From: Silene conica
Taxonomy: Eukaryota > Streptophyta > Magnoliopsida > Caryophyllales > Caryophyllaceae
Length of the DNA: 64,000 nt
NCBI GenBank assembly: GCA_029255685.2
Contig: CM055318.2
Coordinates: forward strand, 11,599,001-11,663,000
Direction of reading: 5' to 3'
The notes below the pieces were generated by a model. It saw nothing but the letters and a program-made list of their open reading frames with translations, was not told where the DNA came from and made no database searches. Shown here one piece after another: positions 36,294 through 48,659 of this stretch; within the stretch, counting starts at the first letter, position 1, and each line of letters begins with the position of its first letter. Position numbers and translations under genes: made by a program.

Positions 36294-38771
36294 CTAGTTT
36301 AAAACCCGTGCAAAGTTGCACGGGTATATATAAAATCGTTTAAAATTTGACTTAAAATGTATAGCAAAACTAATGTTTTCTCCATCCACTTTAAACTCCT
36401 TACTTTATATTAGAACATATCTTAAGCATTTTTGTCGGTCATTTTGAATCCAACATTATCATATGTTTATTCAATGATTTTGACAGATAGTTACACTAAT
36501 AAAGCTTCTTAAGATAACAAAATCGAGTTATCATGATTTTTGTAACTCGTTCAAATGCAATACTCATGCATTACAATTAAAGATGTTAAATTTTAATCCG
36601 ACCCAACATTAATCCTGAATATTTGATCCATTTTACGGTCAAGTCATGAAAATTATGAAATGCAATTCGAGAGATATACGACTCTTAATGGCTCGTCATT
36701 TCAGGGTCTTACCTGATAAATTGAATATAAGTTTATATTAAAAGTATGTCAAATATTACGAAAACATTAATAATTATTTTATATAATTATTTTATGAAAT
36801 TATTTAATTTAATTTCTATGTATAAAAAATTGTATAATTATAAATGATATTGTAACTACGATTAAGTTATGATTTTTAATTCACAAAGATGATAAAATTC
36901 TTTTAATAAAACTTAAATTTTGATTTTACAATTGTTCAATGTAAGAACTATGATTTCAATAAGTAATGAATACGTAGTATGATTAAAATAGTAGTATCAA
37001 ATATGATTTAACTAAAAAAATATTCGCACATATTCTGAATAACCCACCATGTTTAAGAATGACACATGAATCAAGGATGGCACGATAATTTAAGGTAATT
37101 GAAGAGATGAAATGTATTGTGGGTATTATTGTGGGTGAGGTGATTAAAATAAGTATCGTTGTGGGACAAAGTTAGACCTGGCAGACAGATCGGGTCGTGT
37201 CGGGTTCGTGTTCGTATCACATGTAAATGGGTCACAAACCCGCCAACCCAAACCCGAACCAATTAAATTTTGTGTCGTGTTCGTGTCGACCCACTTAGAT
37301 AAATGGGTCATCAAGCCTCAACCCTAACCCGTTAATTTCGTGTCGGGTTCGTGTCGAGTTCGTGTGTCATGTCCATATTTTGAAAGTTTAAGTATATTTA
37401 TGTGATGGAGAATAAAAAAATTTAGGATTAATTTAGTAAACAGGTCATTCGTGTCGGGTTCGTGTTTAAAGAACTCAACCTAAACCCGACCCAATTAAAT
37501 ATCGTGTCGTGTTCGTGTCGATCCACTTACATAAATGAGTCATTAAGCCACAACCCAAACCCGCTAATTTCGTGTCAGGTTCATGTCGGGTTTTCGAGTC
37601 GTATCATTATTTGCCAGCTCTAGACAAAGTGATGGAGTGTTGTTATTGGATGGGGTAATTAAAATAAATATAAAACTTTACAAAAAAGGGAAATATGGAG
37701 AGTATTTTGAATAGACGAAAAGGAATTTAGGAGTTATTGAAAATAGGAGGCAGTATATTTTTATTCTAATGACGATGGTAAAAAAAGACATTAAGAATGT
37801 TTTAACCCGTATTTTAACTTTGGTCGAAAGTGTCCAAATTCAATCTCACATTGCTTAGAATAAGCGAAGCCAATGATGTTGCTCTATTTGTGGGATGTGC
37901 AAGGTTCCTTGGTAAATTTCTTTTTTTAATCGTCGGTACCACGGTTGAAGACGTTGAAATTTTTTTCTTTATAAAAGTGGAGTATCCGTCGTGTTTCAAT
38001 AAATCATTTATGATAAATTTGGGGTATTATTTTTCTTCAGTTAACCCATTGATTTTCACCACCCATCCAAAAGGATGAGATATGTTTGGCCTAGTCATAA
38101 CAAAATAATGATGCGAACAAAATATTTATATGAGATTCTAAAATTATGTAATTTATAGACAATATTGCTAGTAAAAATAATTTCATTTATATGTTACAAT
38201 AAACATAATTTCCGTCGTAAGGTTATCGTTTAATTATTTTCTCACCACGTGTTAAATTTAACTAATGTAAGGTTATTAGACAGTTCACATGTCTTTGAAA
38301 GACCGTCTTCCACAAAGTTAGTAGGAAACATAACATTGAAAATAGAAATTAAATACCTCCCTCCCTTTTAGAGGTCTCTAAATAAAACTATTAAGATATG
38401 GTCTCTCAAAAGTTTATGTGTCACATTTAAAACGTTAAAAACAATTTATAGTCGTGAGGTACAAATTAGTATTTCATCTATTTTTATGGGATATACTAAT
38501 TTGTTGAATATATATGAGTGTAGTATTTTAATAAAATTAATAGATCATATGAAAATGAAAAAAGTAACGATTTAATTGACTAAGTAAAACTTAAAAACCA
38601 TTGAGAATAACAATTTTTGAGAATGAGGAAATGAATTTAGATTTTTTTTTGATAAAGTGCTATAATTTAGGGGTTATCTTAGGAAACATTAATTTTCAAT
38701 GGAAGTGATGTATTAGTAGTTTGGGCGGAAAAAAATGTGGTGGTGGTGGTTGTTTTATTAATTTATATAGA
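36294..38771 (-). mobile_element. Non-autonomous Helitron, about 2.5 kb
   Basis: On the minus strand the 5' end is TCTATATAAATTAATAAAAC at 38771, preceded by A. The 3' end has a hairpin ACCCGTGCAACTTTGCACGG(GT), then TTTAAACTAG ending at 36294, followed by T. TC start, CTRR end, 3' hairpin and A/T insertion are Helitron hallmarks. No Rep/helicase is present. A hAT-type MITE sits inside. Confidence 0.78.
37173..37622. mobile_element. hAT-type MITE rich in CGGGTTCGTGTCG words
   Basis: Ends TAGACCTGGCA and TGCCAGCTCTA are imperfect inverted repeats, with 8-bp duplication GACAAAGT (37165-37172 and 37623-37630). Inside are repeated GTGTCGGGTTCGTG words on both strands. Non-coding. Confidence 0.88.
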
Positions 38772-39399
38772 TAAATTCTAAATTTCCTTAGCATAGAAAT
38801 TATAAATGTTGAGTAGAGAACTCATGAAAAAGGTAGGGGAATTTTGTAATCAGTGTTGAGGAAAAGATGGGCCACGATTTGAAGAAAGATAATTTTTTCT
38901 GGGTTAAAGAATATCCTTTTTGTTATGAAATGTCTAATGTGGATGTCCATTGGGTTTTATGGCCCATTATAATACTTATGTAATTAGGTTTTCCCCCTAT
39001 ATCATGTATTATATAAACCCCTCTTGGAATGAATATGAATACAACAATTAAATATTCTCCTTTAATTCTCTCTTTACATTTCCTTTATTTCTTATTCTAT
39101 AACACGTTATCAGCACGACTCTAATCAATTGAGCCAGTAAATTTAACTCTAATTAATTGAGTGGATAAAACCAAAGTTTAATCTACGTGGTATGCTTTTG
39201 AACTTGAATGTTAAAAGTTTGTTATACACATAATCCTCCGATTTTCAATGACTATAAAGCAAATCATCGCCATACTTAATCTTCTTGTCTCCATTAACAT
39301 CATCATTCTTGGTTTTTCTTTTGATTTAACGTTTATTAACATGTAACATGTAAATGCAATAATTCCAAAGAATTTTAATGCATGAATGTTCTCCTATCA

Positions 39400-40560
39400 A
39401 CTTAATGTGAGATATTCTCTCATGTTATTATTATTATTTTAGACAATCTTTATACTTTTTAATGTGAAACGTTTTTTCATCTATTTGATTCGAGATAGTC
39501 TCCTATATATTTAATTGGGACGGACTCATATCTATTTAATTGAGACGAACTCATATCTATTTAATTGAGACGAACTCTTATCTAATTAATTTTAGACGAT
39601 CTCATATCTGTTTAGCATGAGACAAACTCGTCATTATAATTTAAGACGATCTTCCATCAATTTAATGTGAGACAATTTCCCATCTATCAATATAATGTGA
39701 GACGATCTTCTATAAATATAATTTGAGACGATCTCCTATCGATATCATGTGAGATTGTTCCATTTCCAATATGAGATTTTGTAACTATCATTTTTATTAT
39801 TTATTTAAGTTTTATTGATTTGTTAATATATGTTAAGAAATCATATTTAGCTATTTAATCCCAAATAACAAGGTTGGTAAAGAAGGTAAGATATGGTGGT
39901 AAAGATTATCGGAATAATAATGATTTTATGAAACGTGGTACATGGATAATTTTATATTTATTTCATTGAGACGAACTCCAATTAAATTGAGATGATTTCA
40001 TATTTATTTAATTGAGATAAACTCATATCTAATTAATTCATTTGAGACGGTCTCATATCTATTTACATGAAATGACCGCCATTTTAATTTAAGATGATTT
40101 TTCTTATCAATATAATATGAAACACGGTCTCATATCTATTTACATGAAATGATCGTCATTCTAATTTACGACGATCTTCTATCAATATAATATAAACATT
40201 CTTCTATCATTTCAAAAGGAGCACAATCCTAATCAATTTAATCCGTCTCTTATCGTCTGACATAATCTTTAGTCAGTTCAATATGAGGCGATTCTTTTAT
40301 ATTTAATATGGGACGACCTCTAATTTATTTAATATGAGAAAGTCTCTCATCTTTTTAACATGATAAAGTCTCTAATCTGTTAATGTGAGACAATCGTCAT
40401 TATAATTTAAGACGATCTTTTATTAAGAATCTCTTGTTATCAACTAAACTCGTCTCCTCAATTTAATTTGAGGCGATCTTTTATCAATTGAGTGAGAGTC
40501 CAACTCTTCTCAATTCAACTGAGTTAGTCTTCTACATTTGAAAGAGAGACTAGTTTAGTT
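39400..40560 (+). repeat. Degenerate 25-30 bp minisatellite (TTGAGACGAACTCATATCT)
   Basis: Some 25 or more diverged units around GAGACGATCTC plus an AT-rich spacer (TATCTATTTAA), best preserved at 39505-39620. It occupies the same position after the primer site as the minisatellite of N, but the unit is different. Confidence 0.8.
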
Positions 40561-40717
40561 GCGGAGTAATCCTTACTTATCATTTTCGCCAATTTACATG
40601 CGGCATTAAAGGTATCTTATACCTCATCATTTCTTTAACCAGATGAATATAAATTATATTCAACACATATGATATTAGATAATTAATCATTATTTTAACA
40701 TCCAATACGTTTGGCAT

Positions 40718-42281
40718 TGATGAGCCCAAATTCGGTCATTATTTTGCCTTCTTTTCCTCTTATTTCGATCCCGTTTCGTCCCCGTTTTGTGCGATATTGC
40801 CCCTTTTTATGCCCGATATCTCTTTTCTACATGTTTGGTTGCCATTTTGTAGGACTTGATGCGGGAATGAAGAAACGGGAGCAAACAAGGTGAAATCAAA
40901 GCAAAAAGAGAGGAAAAGGAGCTGAAATGGCGAAGTAGGGTCCTCAGCCGGTCGGCCGGCAGCCGGTCGGCCGGCTGGGAGCCCCTTCACCTATCATTTG
41001 AAGAATTGTTGCAGGCATTTGATTTTGGGTCCTCAGCTGGTGGCCAACCGGCAGCCGGCTGACCGGCTGGGACCCCTTCTCACTCCTCTTTTCAAGTCAG
41101 TTTCTCAAGAAAGGATCCCCAGTCGGTGCCCGACCGGCAGCCGGCCGGTCGGCTGAGAATCAAGCTCATTTGAAGGAATTTTTCAGAAGTCCGTAATTTG
41201 ACTCTTAGCCGGTCCAGGACCGGCAGCCGGTTGACCGGCTGAGAGTCAAATCTCAGATTTTCGCACACTATATATACCCGCACTTAGTCTATTTTCACTT
41301 ACGCAACTTTTTATTTCTTAAGTCACTTTTTCCTAGGGTTTTACTGTTCTATTGCCTACCATCTTAGACTCTAACACTCAAATAAAATCTCATAATATTT
41401 CCATAGTTTTTGTTTAATCTTTTTGTTAATCATTTGGATAACCTCTCTTAGTTATTCTTAGCACTTGTCTTAGAGGATTTTTGGTTGTAATTTGGAGGGT
41501 TTGAGAAGACTCTTCTTTTGTAATCAAAGTTCTTCACTTTATTCAAGTTGTTGGTATAATCTCTCCTCTCTTTACTTAGTTATTTCATTTGTTTAAGTTT
41601 TCTTTGTTCATTTGCTTACTATTATCATATTTCAACATGTTTAGCATTTACTCTTCAATTGTTTACATGTTTGCTTTAGTTATGGGTGAGTAGTTCCCTT
41701 ACTAGGGTTAGGGGTGTGCTTTGGTTTGTTGGTTGTTATGAATCTTGCTTAGGGTTAGGCTTGGGTTCTCTTCATTGCTAGGTTTTCACTATATGCATGT
41801 TATATGTTTGATGAAATGCCTCAACGACGGTTGGACATGATTCTTATTGTTGTTTGTCTTTGACGATAGTCTAGGGCTTTCATGAGCATGTATGTATGTT
41901 AAGTTGACCTTGTTTGTAGCGAGAGCTAGGATAGGGTTTGACTTTAGGTGAGTCAAATCGATAGACGAGACAAACATAGGCCTAATATAGAGGAGACCTT
42001 AGACCCTTTTGCATGTTTTGTTACCAACCTACCTTAGTAACCCTGACACTCTAGTATCTTTTATCCATCGACTTAATCTTAATATCTTTACTTTCATTGC
42101 TCTTTAGTTGTTAGTCATCTCTTTCACAAGACCCTATTACCCCCGACTTAGGCTTGAATTAGAACCAAACTATTCGATCATCCCCACCATCTTCGTGTTC
42201 GACCCCGAATTTCATAATACTTGCTTTCGGGTTTTACAAATGTGTTTGATTGCCGGTAGTGACGGCAAAAGCCGGCCATCA
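40718..42281 (+). mobile_element. Solo LTR, 1564 bp, with GC-rich palindromic cluster
   Basis: Starts TGATGAGCCC, ends GGCCATCA (TGATG/CATCA), with duplication GGCAT (40713-40717 and 42282-42286). CTATATATACCCGC (about 41268-41281) is a TATA candidate. At 40945-41245 four units, each built of CCGGTCNNNGACCGGCAGCCGG-like palindromes, repeat every 75-100 bp. Its plan resembles the 1538-bp solo LTR in the SINE. Confidence 0.88.
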
Positions 42282-43034
42282 GGCATTTAAGTGCACAATT
42301 GCACATATATCGAGACATAGCCAAATTCTTATATGATTGAACTTTTATGTTCAACTAGTGCTTGATATTAGAAGATCTAACAATGAAGTAACACAAATAT
42401 GAGCATTTTGTGCTATTCACAGTTTGATTATTATTATGTGAACCAATTGATCTACTTACTTGGGCTTTTTATTGAGCAAACTCATAGTCAATTTAATTAT
42501 GCACTACATACTCCCCAAATATCTTATAAAATCTTTTGATAATTCCCACTAATGAATCTCATTAGTATAAGATGTGAGAAATCACATCGTAATGTGGTTA
42601 TGGAAATGATTGCAATTTATCTTAAATATAGTTTTTACCACCTTAGGGGGAGAAAGTAAGTGAAAAGTTGGTAAAACAAAAGAAGTTTTATCAGATTAAA
42701 TTACACCTACAGTGTAATATTTGAAAGATATCGATTTTAGAAATTCTAGTATATGATCATAAAAGTATATCCATACGAAACGGATACACATTTGCGCGCA
42801 ATATTCAATTGCCAATTGAATTAGGACTTTATAAGTCCATTTTGATCGTCGACATATTTCTGGTTATGAGCTCAACCAAGTCACAGATATTGAAAATAAA
42901 CTGTACAGTATTCATTATCGAGTCATCTGTTGGGAAATGTGTCCTCAACAATTGTGCGATCACGACAGTGATAAAAATCATTGTCATAAATCTTATGAAA
43001 AGAATATGCAAGGGACGATCCGATATTGATTTAG

Positions 43035-43114
43035 TCAACTGACCAACATTAATCGGTAATGATTGGCTGACTAGAGTTTAACATTACTGTCGTATGACGG
43101 TGGTAGTCAGTTGA
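43035..43114 (+). other. Structured block in LTR B1 (B2 copy at 51146-51225)
   Basis: Outer helix TCAACTGAC (43035-43043) with GTCAGTTGA (43106-43114). Inner helix GTAATG (43056-43061) with CATTAC (43082-43087). It lies about 110 bp from the LTR start. Confidence 0.6.
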
Positions 43115-44183
43115 TCCCTTTAGGTCACACCTACCTATAGGACAGACCCCTTAAATAATATATATTGATTAATTGTATAGGATACAGATTGATCGATATT
43201 CTTAAAACCGTATATCAAGAATTCAGAGGTTGAATCTTAAAGTAAGATTTATATTTGAAATTGAAATGTGTCAATTGTCAAGTATTAAACGATATTTTAG
43301 AAATATCGAAATTAGTATTTTGAATGGTTCATGGTTATAACAAACGTTGTTAATATATCGTATTGACGATTATTACGATAACCATACGTTGGGACAGTAA
43401 TTTCGAATTACTTATTAATTTGTTAAATGTGATTTAATTAATTTAGAAATATTATTTATATATGTGATAAATTTATTTTAAATTAATACACTTATTATGT
43501 CACATAAGATGTTACATAATTGTACAAATTATAAATCGAAAAAAAAATGAAAGTGCATTTTACGATTATAGGTGCCGGTTTAGTAATGATGTTTTATGGG
43601 TTTGAAATGTAAAATTAATACCCTAAGAACATCATGATTAAATAGCCTTAATGCCTATGGTTATGGGTAAGACAAAGTTGGCTCTTACTCTACCCTAGGC
43701 CTTGTTTCTCACGGCACACCCACCCCAACTAAAAGCCATTTCATTCCTTATATATACATGTGATGGTGATCACATAAAGGGGAATCCTCTTACTAAGTTT
43801 TTTTTAGAGTAAGAAAAACATAATTACCTCTAAAATTATTAGATAATATTCTCTAAGTATACTAATATTGTTATTAGTACACGGTTTTAATACTACCGAT
43901 TCCGTCACCTAGCTCGTGCTCGTGCTTCGGTTTTTTAAGGGTAGGTCTTGGGTGCAATGTAAAGGAGGCAAGCTATTTTGGTTTCTCCGTGGAGGATCGT
44001 CCTAGCACTTATTTGGACCGGTTGTAAGAATCCGTTTCTTTAACATTTCCGCATCTCATTTTTGCATGCATAAGATTAAGATCGACTAAACTATTAATAT
44101 GAGATTAATAAGTGAATATTAGTAAGACTATAAATTGGTTAACTAGTATGAATACCTTAGTTCCCAACAAGTGGTATCAGAGC

Positions 44184-46649
44184 ATTAGGTTGCTTGCATT
44201 CAACTCGATTTTTACGTTTTTGCGAGAAAATGCGATTTTAATTAAAAACGAAAATGAGTAGTACATATAGGATATGCACGAAAATGTTAATGCATGTATA
44301 CTTTCTGGTCATAAAATAGTTTTAAGTCATTTTGATGATTTATGGAATAATATTGTTCATCATTGTAATTAAATTGGTTAATTCATGCTCTAAATCGGTT
44401 AAAAATGTTTTATTATGGGAAAATTAGCTAAATAATGTTTTTGGCCATGAATTTTAAATATGTTCTCACATGCATTTAACATATTATGAATATATAATTT
44501 TCGAAATTATTGAAGGTTTTATGCATGGTTTATGATTTTTAATGGTTAAATAGTCATAAAATGAGTTAAATATGGGATAAATAGTTATATTATGAATTTA
44601 ACTATAAATTTTTTTTTGTAGATGTCACATGCAATATATAAAATATATGATGAATTTTCCAGAAAATTTTCTTTAATATTGCATGAATATTGATTTTTAT
44701 CGTAAAAATCGTAATATTAGTGACATATTTTAGCTTAAATAGTTTAAGTTCGAATTTGACCATAAAAATTTAATATAGTGTCACATATATTATTTCTAGC
44801 ATGCATGTGAATTTTGAGCTATTAATCTCGAATATTGCATGAGAAATGATTTTAATCGGTAAAATCGCGTAATATATGACACAAATTATTAAAAATAGTA
44901 AAAGTTGCTTATATGGTCCGAAAAATTCACCCATATTAGTCATATTACATATGATCATCAACATATTTTTATTTAGTGTGAAAAGTTTCAGAAATTGTAA
45001 ATTTTAATTTTAAAAGTTAAAGTTGAAATTGAGTGTTTAAGGAGTCATAATCATTACTTTTCAGCTCTAAAACAGTGTGCATCTGATTTTTCTTGCATTT
45101 TTCAGATACTTTGAGTGCCTAGGAAGATGTAAAAATTATATTAGTATTTTATTACATAATTTTGAATTAATTTCGATTTTTCCGAAATATTTTGCATGTA
45201 CACGGCAATTTTATGAAATAAATAAGTACATTTCGAAAATATTTAAGTTTTAAGGATCTGAAATTTAAGAAATTTTTCAGTATGTTCAAAATTTTGAATT
45301 TTGAATTTTCGAAATTTTTATGACTCGTTTGATTATTTTAATGCTATTTCCCGTAAAACCGATTAAAACCGAACAATGTTAAAATAAAAGTTAAGTCATT
45401 TCAAAATTTGAGTAAGACTAAATTTTGAATCCTAAAATGTGTTAGGAAACTTAACTAAATCGTGAATAGTGATTCATAGAGTGATTAGTGATTTTAAAAT
45501 TGTTTAAATCACGTTATTCCATAAAGCCGTGTTATTACGAATAACGATATTTAAAACATGTTTAAATAGGACGATTTGGCTTAGGTTTTGCATTTTACAT
45601 AAGCATTGCATATTTAAATATTGTTTATGAATGTCATAATTTTATTTACGTAATTTTGAATTATGTAATTTACTTAGTATGGCCTTAGATTTTAATCGAT
45701 ATTTCCCGTAATGTAAGGGTTTATCGATTTGGTTGTAATTTAATGTGATCTCGCATCACTTTATTTTATTGTTTTATTTTATTTTATAATGTATAAAATA
45801 GATAGAAAATTTGTAATTATTTGTAATTCCGGAGATCCTTGAGGACGGTGCCATTTCGGAAAGGAGTTCCGACCAAGACGGAGTTTGCCTTGGGATGCGT
45901 GCCGCGTGTGAAGTTCAAGGGACCAAAGGAGTTGGTTTCCGAATTTGTAATTTACTTTATTTTCTATTTTAGGAAAGGCCATACTAGGGTTTTATTTATG
46001 CTTTTAAGTTTTTTATACTTTTATTTATGCTTATCATGTTGCATGCATAGCCAAATCGTCAGTCAAACTCATGCATTTCATCGATTTTATCGACCGTGTC
46101 AATCAATTTATCGATAATTCACCGACTTAGTTCACTTAAAGGAGATAGATAATAAATTGACAAGATCTCTTACGTTATTTAAAAATCGAGACATAGCCTT
46201 ACCAAAAAGTAAAGAACCCGCGAAGGATCTTCTTCATAAGGGAGTATGCTCGGCTAAACCGGGGTGCAAACCTTATTACGTTGGTGAAGTGGGGTAATAT
46301 GATTACTTATTCTCGAAATTTGGTTGATCTCGACGAAGGTATTCGAGCCACCGTAGTGGTAATAAGTTCGGGCTAAGATAAGAATTAGTATAATTTTATC
46401 GACCGAGAGTTCTAAAAGTAGAATCGATTAAGGGGTTAATCTACCGAGTCATATTAATGAGGGATGTATCGGCTAAACCGTGCCCGAGTTAGTATGTATT
46501 TGGGTCTCGGGATCATTTACTTAATTGGGTAAGAGATCATTAAGTAGATGCATAACTTGTTGAAAATTTACAAGTTTATTTATTAAAACGATAATTGTGT
46601 TTTAATTCCTTATTTTTCATTTGTAGTTCATTTTTTCGACTATCTATCA
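44184..46649 (+). other. Long non-coding leader of element B
   Basis: AT-rich 2.5 kb between PBS and gag. No credible ORF. The first 790 bp are duplicated at 61692-62481. Confidence 0.7.
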
Positions 46650-47438
46650 ATGGCAAATAACGCTCCACCACTCCCACATCATGTTTCATCGCTCCAATCT
46701 TTCATGAATCGTTGCAAGCTTAGGAAGCAAGGCACCAATTTTAAAGATTGGGAAACTCAATTACTTATAGCTACGGAAGGTGACAATAAGATTCGTTTCC
46801 TTGCCAAAGCTGCTCCTCCTGTTCCTACTGCTCATTCCACGATTGAGACTCGTGAGGCCTACGAGGCCTATATGAAGGAGTCAAATATTCTTAGAGACAT
46901 ACTCATTTTCTCTTTGGAGTCGGATCTCCAAGAAAGGATGATTATGTTTAGCACGGCAAATGAGATTTACACCAAGCTTAAGAATATGTTTTCTCAAACT
47001 CCTAGGACTTTGCTTCATGAAGTAATTTCTGCATGGTTTGACCCAAATTCGTATAAGGGTCAATTTACGAGTTCTCATGTGATTAAGTCGGTTGTTCCAT
47101 CTGAAATCTTGCAAATTCAAAAGGTGCAAGCTCCTGACTATGTCATTATAGATCGAATTCTTCGCTTCCTAGATATGCCTTTACGGGCAGAGAGGGAGTT
47201 TGGACTTATTCGAAGTACCAAGAATACGCTTAATCTTGAGAATAGGAGCAAAAGGAAGCATAAAAGGAGAAATAGTAAAGGAAAAGGTAAAATGGCATCC
47301 ATGACCACATCATCTTCAAAGGTTGAAGATAAATGCCATTATTGCATGAGGATAGGACATTGGAAATGCAATTGTCCAATGTATTTGGCCGACCTAAAGC
47401 TTGAAAAGTTCACTCTTTTGGTAATAATTCTTATTTAA
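46650..47438 (+). CDS. Ty1/copia-type Gag protein (262 aa)
   Basis: Capsid/nucleocapsid protein of element B, expected to form virus-like particles in the cytoplasm. The N-terminal part (NFKDWETQLLIATEGDNKIRF, residues 30-50; SLESDLQERM about 88-97) matches copia UBN2-type gag and parallels the Gag region of element C. A basic linker (KRKHKRRNSKGKGK, 201-214) precedes a zinc knuckle C-X2-C-X4-H-X4-C (C229, C232, H237, C242). The stop is 11 bp before solo LTR D, and no pol reading frame follows on the far side. The middle is shorter than C's Gag, so it may have lost part of the capsid. Start chosen at the first ATG after the leader. Confidence 0.8.
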   Translation: MANNAPPLPHHVSSLQSFMNRCKLRKQGTNFKDWETQLLIATEGDNKIRFLAKAAPPVPTAHSTIETREAYEAYMKESNILRDILIFSLESDLQERMIMFSTANEIYTKLKNMFSQTPRTLLHEVISAWFDPNSYKGQFTSSHVIKSVVPSEILQIQKVQAPDYVIIDRILRFLDMPLRAEREFGLIRSTKNTLNLENRSKRKHKRRNSKGKGKMASMTTSSSKVEDKCHYCMRIGHWKCNCPMYLADLKLEKFTLLVIILI

Positions 47439-47449
47439 ACTCATGTTAT

Positions 47450-48593
47450 TGTTAGGTTCATATACCTATTTAGTCATACTAGTTTTATTTATCTTATAAA
47501 AGGTAGATCTTATGCATGCTTAACATAATATGTGTCGAGATATATGAAGAAGAACAAGCTTCCTTACATTGATAATCTCGGCTAAAAGGGCACAAGTGAA
47601 GACACCTTCTTCACTTGTTCTTGAGCTTATTACACGGATGATCCTCCTTGAACCTTCAAAGAGATGATGGCCTCCAAAAGATGAACACCAAGACACACTA
47701 ACTCTCAATGTTTGTATGTTATTATGCTAGAATCAACACACAAACTCACTAGATAGTGCAAGGAGGCACACGGTTAGGGTTTTGAAAAATGAAGCTTATT
47801 TTTCTTTCTTTTGTTCTCTCTAAAACAACCAAACCCTAACTTGAATTTGTGAATGAATGAATGAACAAGAGAAGAGGGAACAAAACTCTCTTTTGTTCTC
47901 TCCTTTGGGACGGCCGAGAGCAAGGGGTAGAGTGCCCAATGGATGACACCTCTACCTTGCACAATGTTTCCCATGCTAGACATCTTATTAAATGTATGTC
48001 TTCTCAATGTTCCCATAACAATTTTATGCAATATGTATGTTTGTGTGTCAAGACACACGGTCCATTACAAGCAATGGACTCGTTTGAAACATCACATAGG
48101 AGCATATTTATTTACGCACTTGGAGTTTAACATTTAACCTTTCAATCGTAAATTAATAAGTAATTCAATCAATTACTTATAATATATTTAGTTACTACAA
48201 CAATTGTAAATAATTCATTCAACAACTTTATGTTTCATAAACATATAAATTTTAGTGATAACATTTCAATCACTAAAATAATTTATAATCTTATTATAAA
48301 TTATCTCCTTATTTTTATTCATAATTTAGAAATGAATCAACTCGTATCAATATACAGTTGTTACATTTAATATTGAGATAGTTGTCCTAAAGGTGTGACC
48401 TAAAGGGATCAACTGGTCACCACCGTCATTACGACAGTAATGTCAAACTCTAGCAAGCCAATCATTACCGATTAATGTTGACCAGTTGACTTATGATAAG
48501 AATCATCCCATGAATATTCCTTTATAGATATTTGTCAATTTAATTATTACAATTGACGTGATCACATTATTGTCGAGGACACTTACTCCAACA
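47450..48593 (-). mobile_element. Solo LTR 'D' (copia-like), 1144 bp
   Basis: Duplication GTTAT (47445-47449 and 48594-48598). On the minus strand it starts TGTTGGAGTAAGTGTCC and ends AACCTAACA. Its start region and structured block (48409-48489) match the plan of LTRs A/B/C. No PBS or PPT adjoins. Inserted just downstream of gag in element B. Confidence 0.85.
48409..48489 (-). other. Structured block in LTR D
   Basis: Outer helix TCAACTGGTCA (48409-48419) with TGACCAGTTGA (48479-48489), 11 bp. Inner helix GTAATG (48437-48442) with CATTAC (48463-48468). Confidence 0.6.
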
Positions 48594-48659
48594 GTTATAA
48601 CATTAACCTTTGTATAATGATACAAGTTGTTAATACTAACCCTTTTTAATTGTTTTAAA

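Larger units (their letters stand above)
38921..42927 (+). mobile_element. LTR element 'N2', relative of N; 5' LTR 38921-39104, right part lost
   Basis: The LTR starts TGTTATGAAATG and ends TTCTATAACA. It is 184 bp like N's LTR, and CGTTATCAGCACG follows directly, as in N. The internal region is a minisatellite followed by segments 40600-40712 and 42287-42927. The latter resembles the complement of N around 22500-23500, e.g. CATTATCGAGTCATC and ACCACCTTAGGGGGAGA. It is interrupted by a solo LTR (40718-42281) and then by element B at 42928. No coding capacity seen; the 3' LTR was not found in the window. Confidence 0.7.

Noticed and set aside
47861..48130. Overlapping small frames in solo LTR D
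   Set aside because: Chance frames in LTR sequence with no homology.
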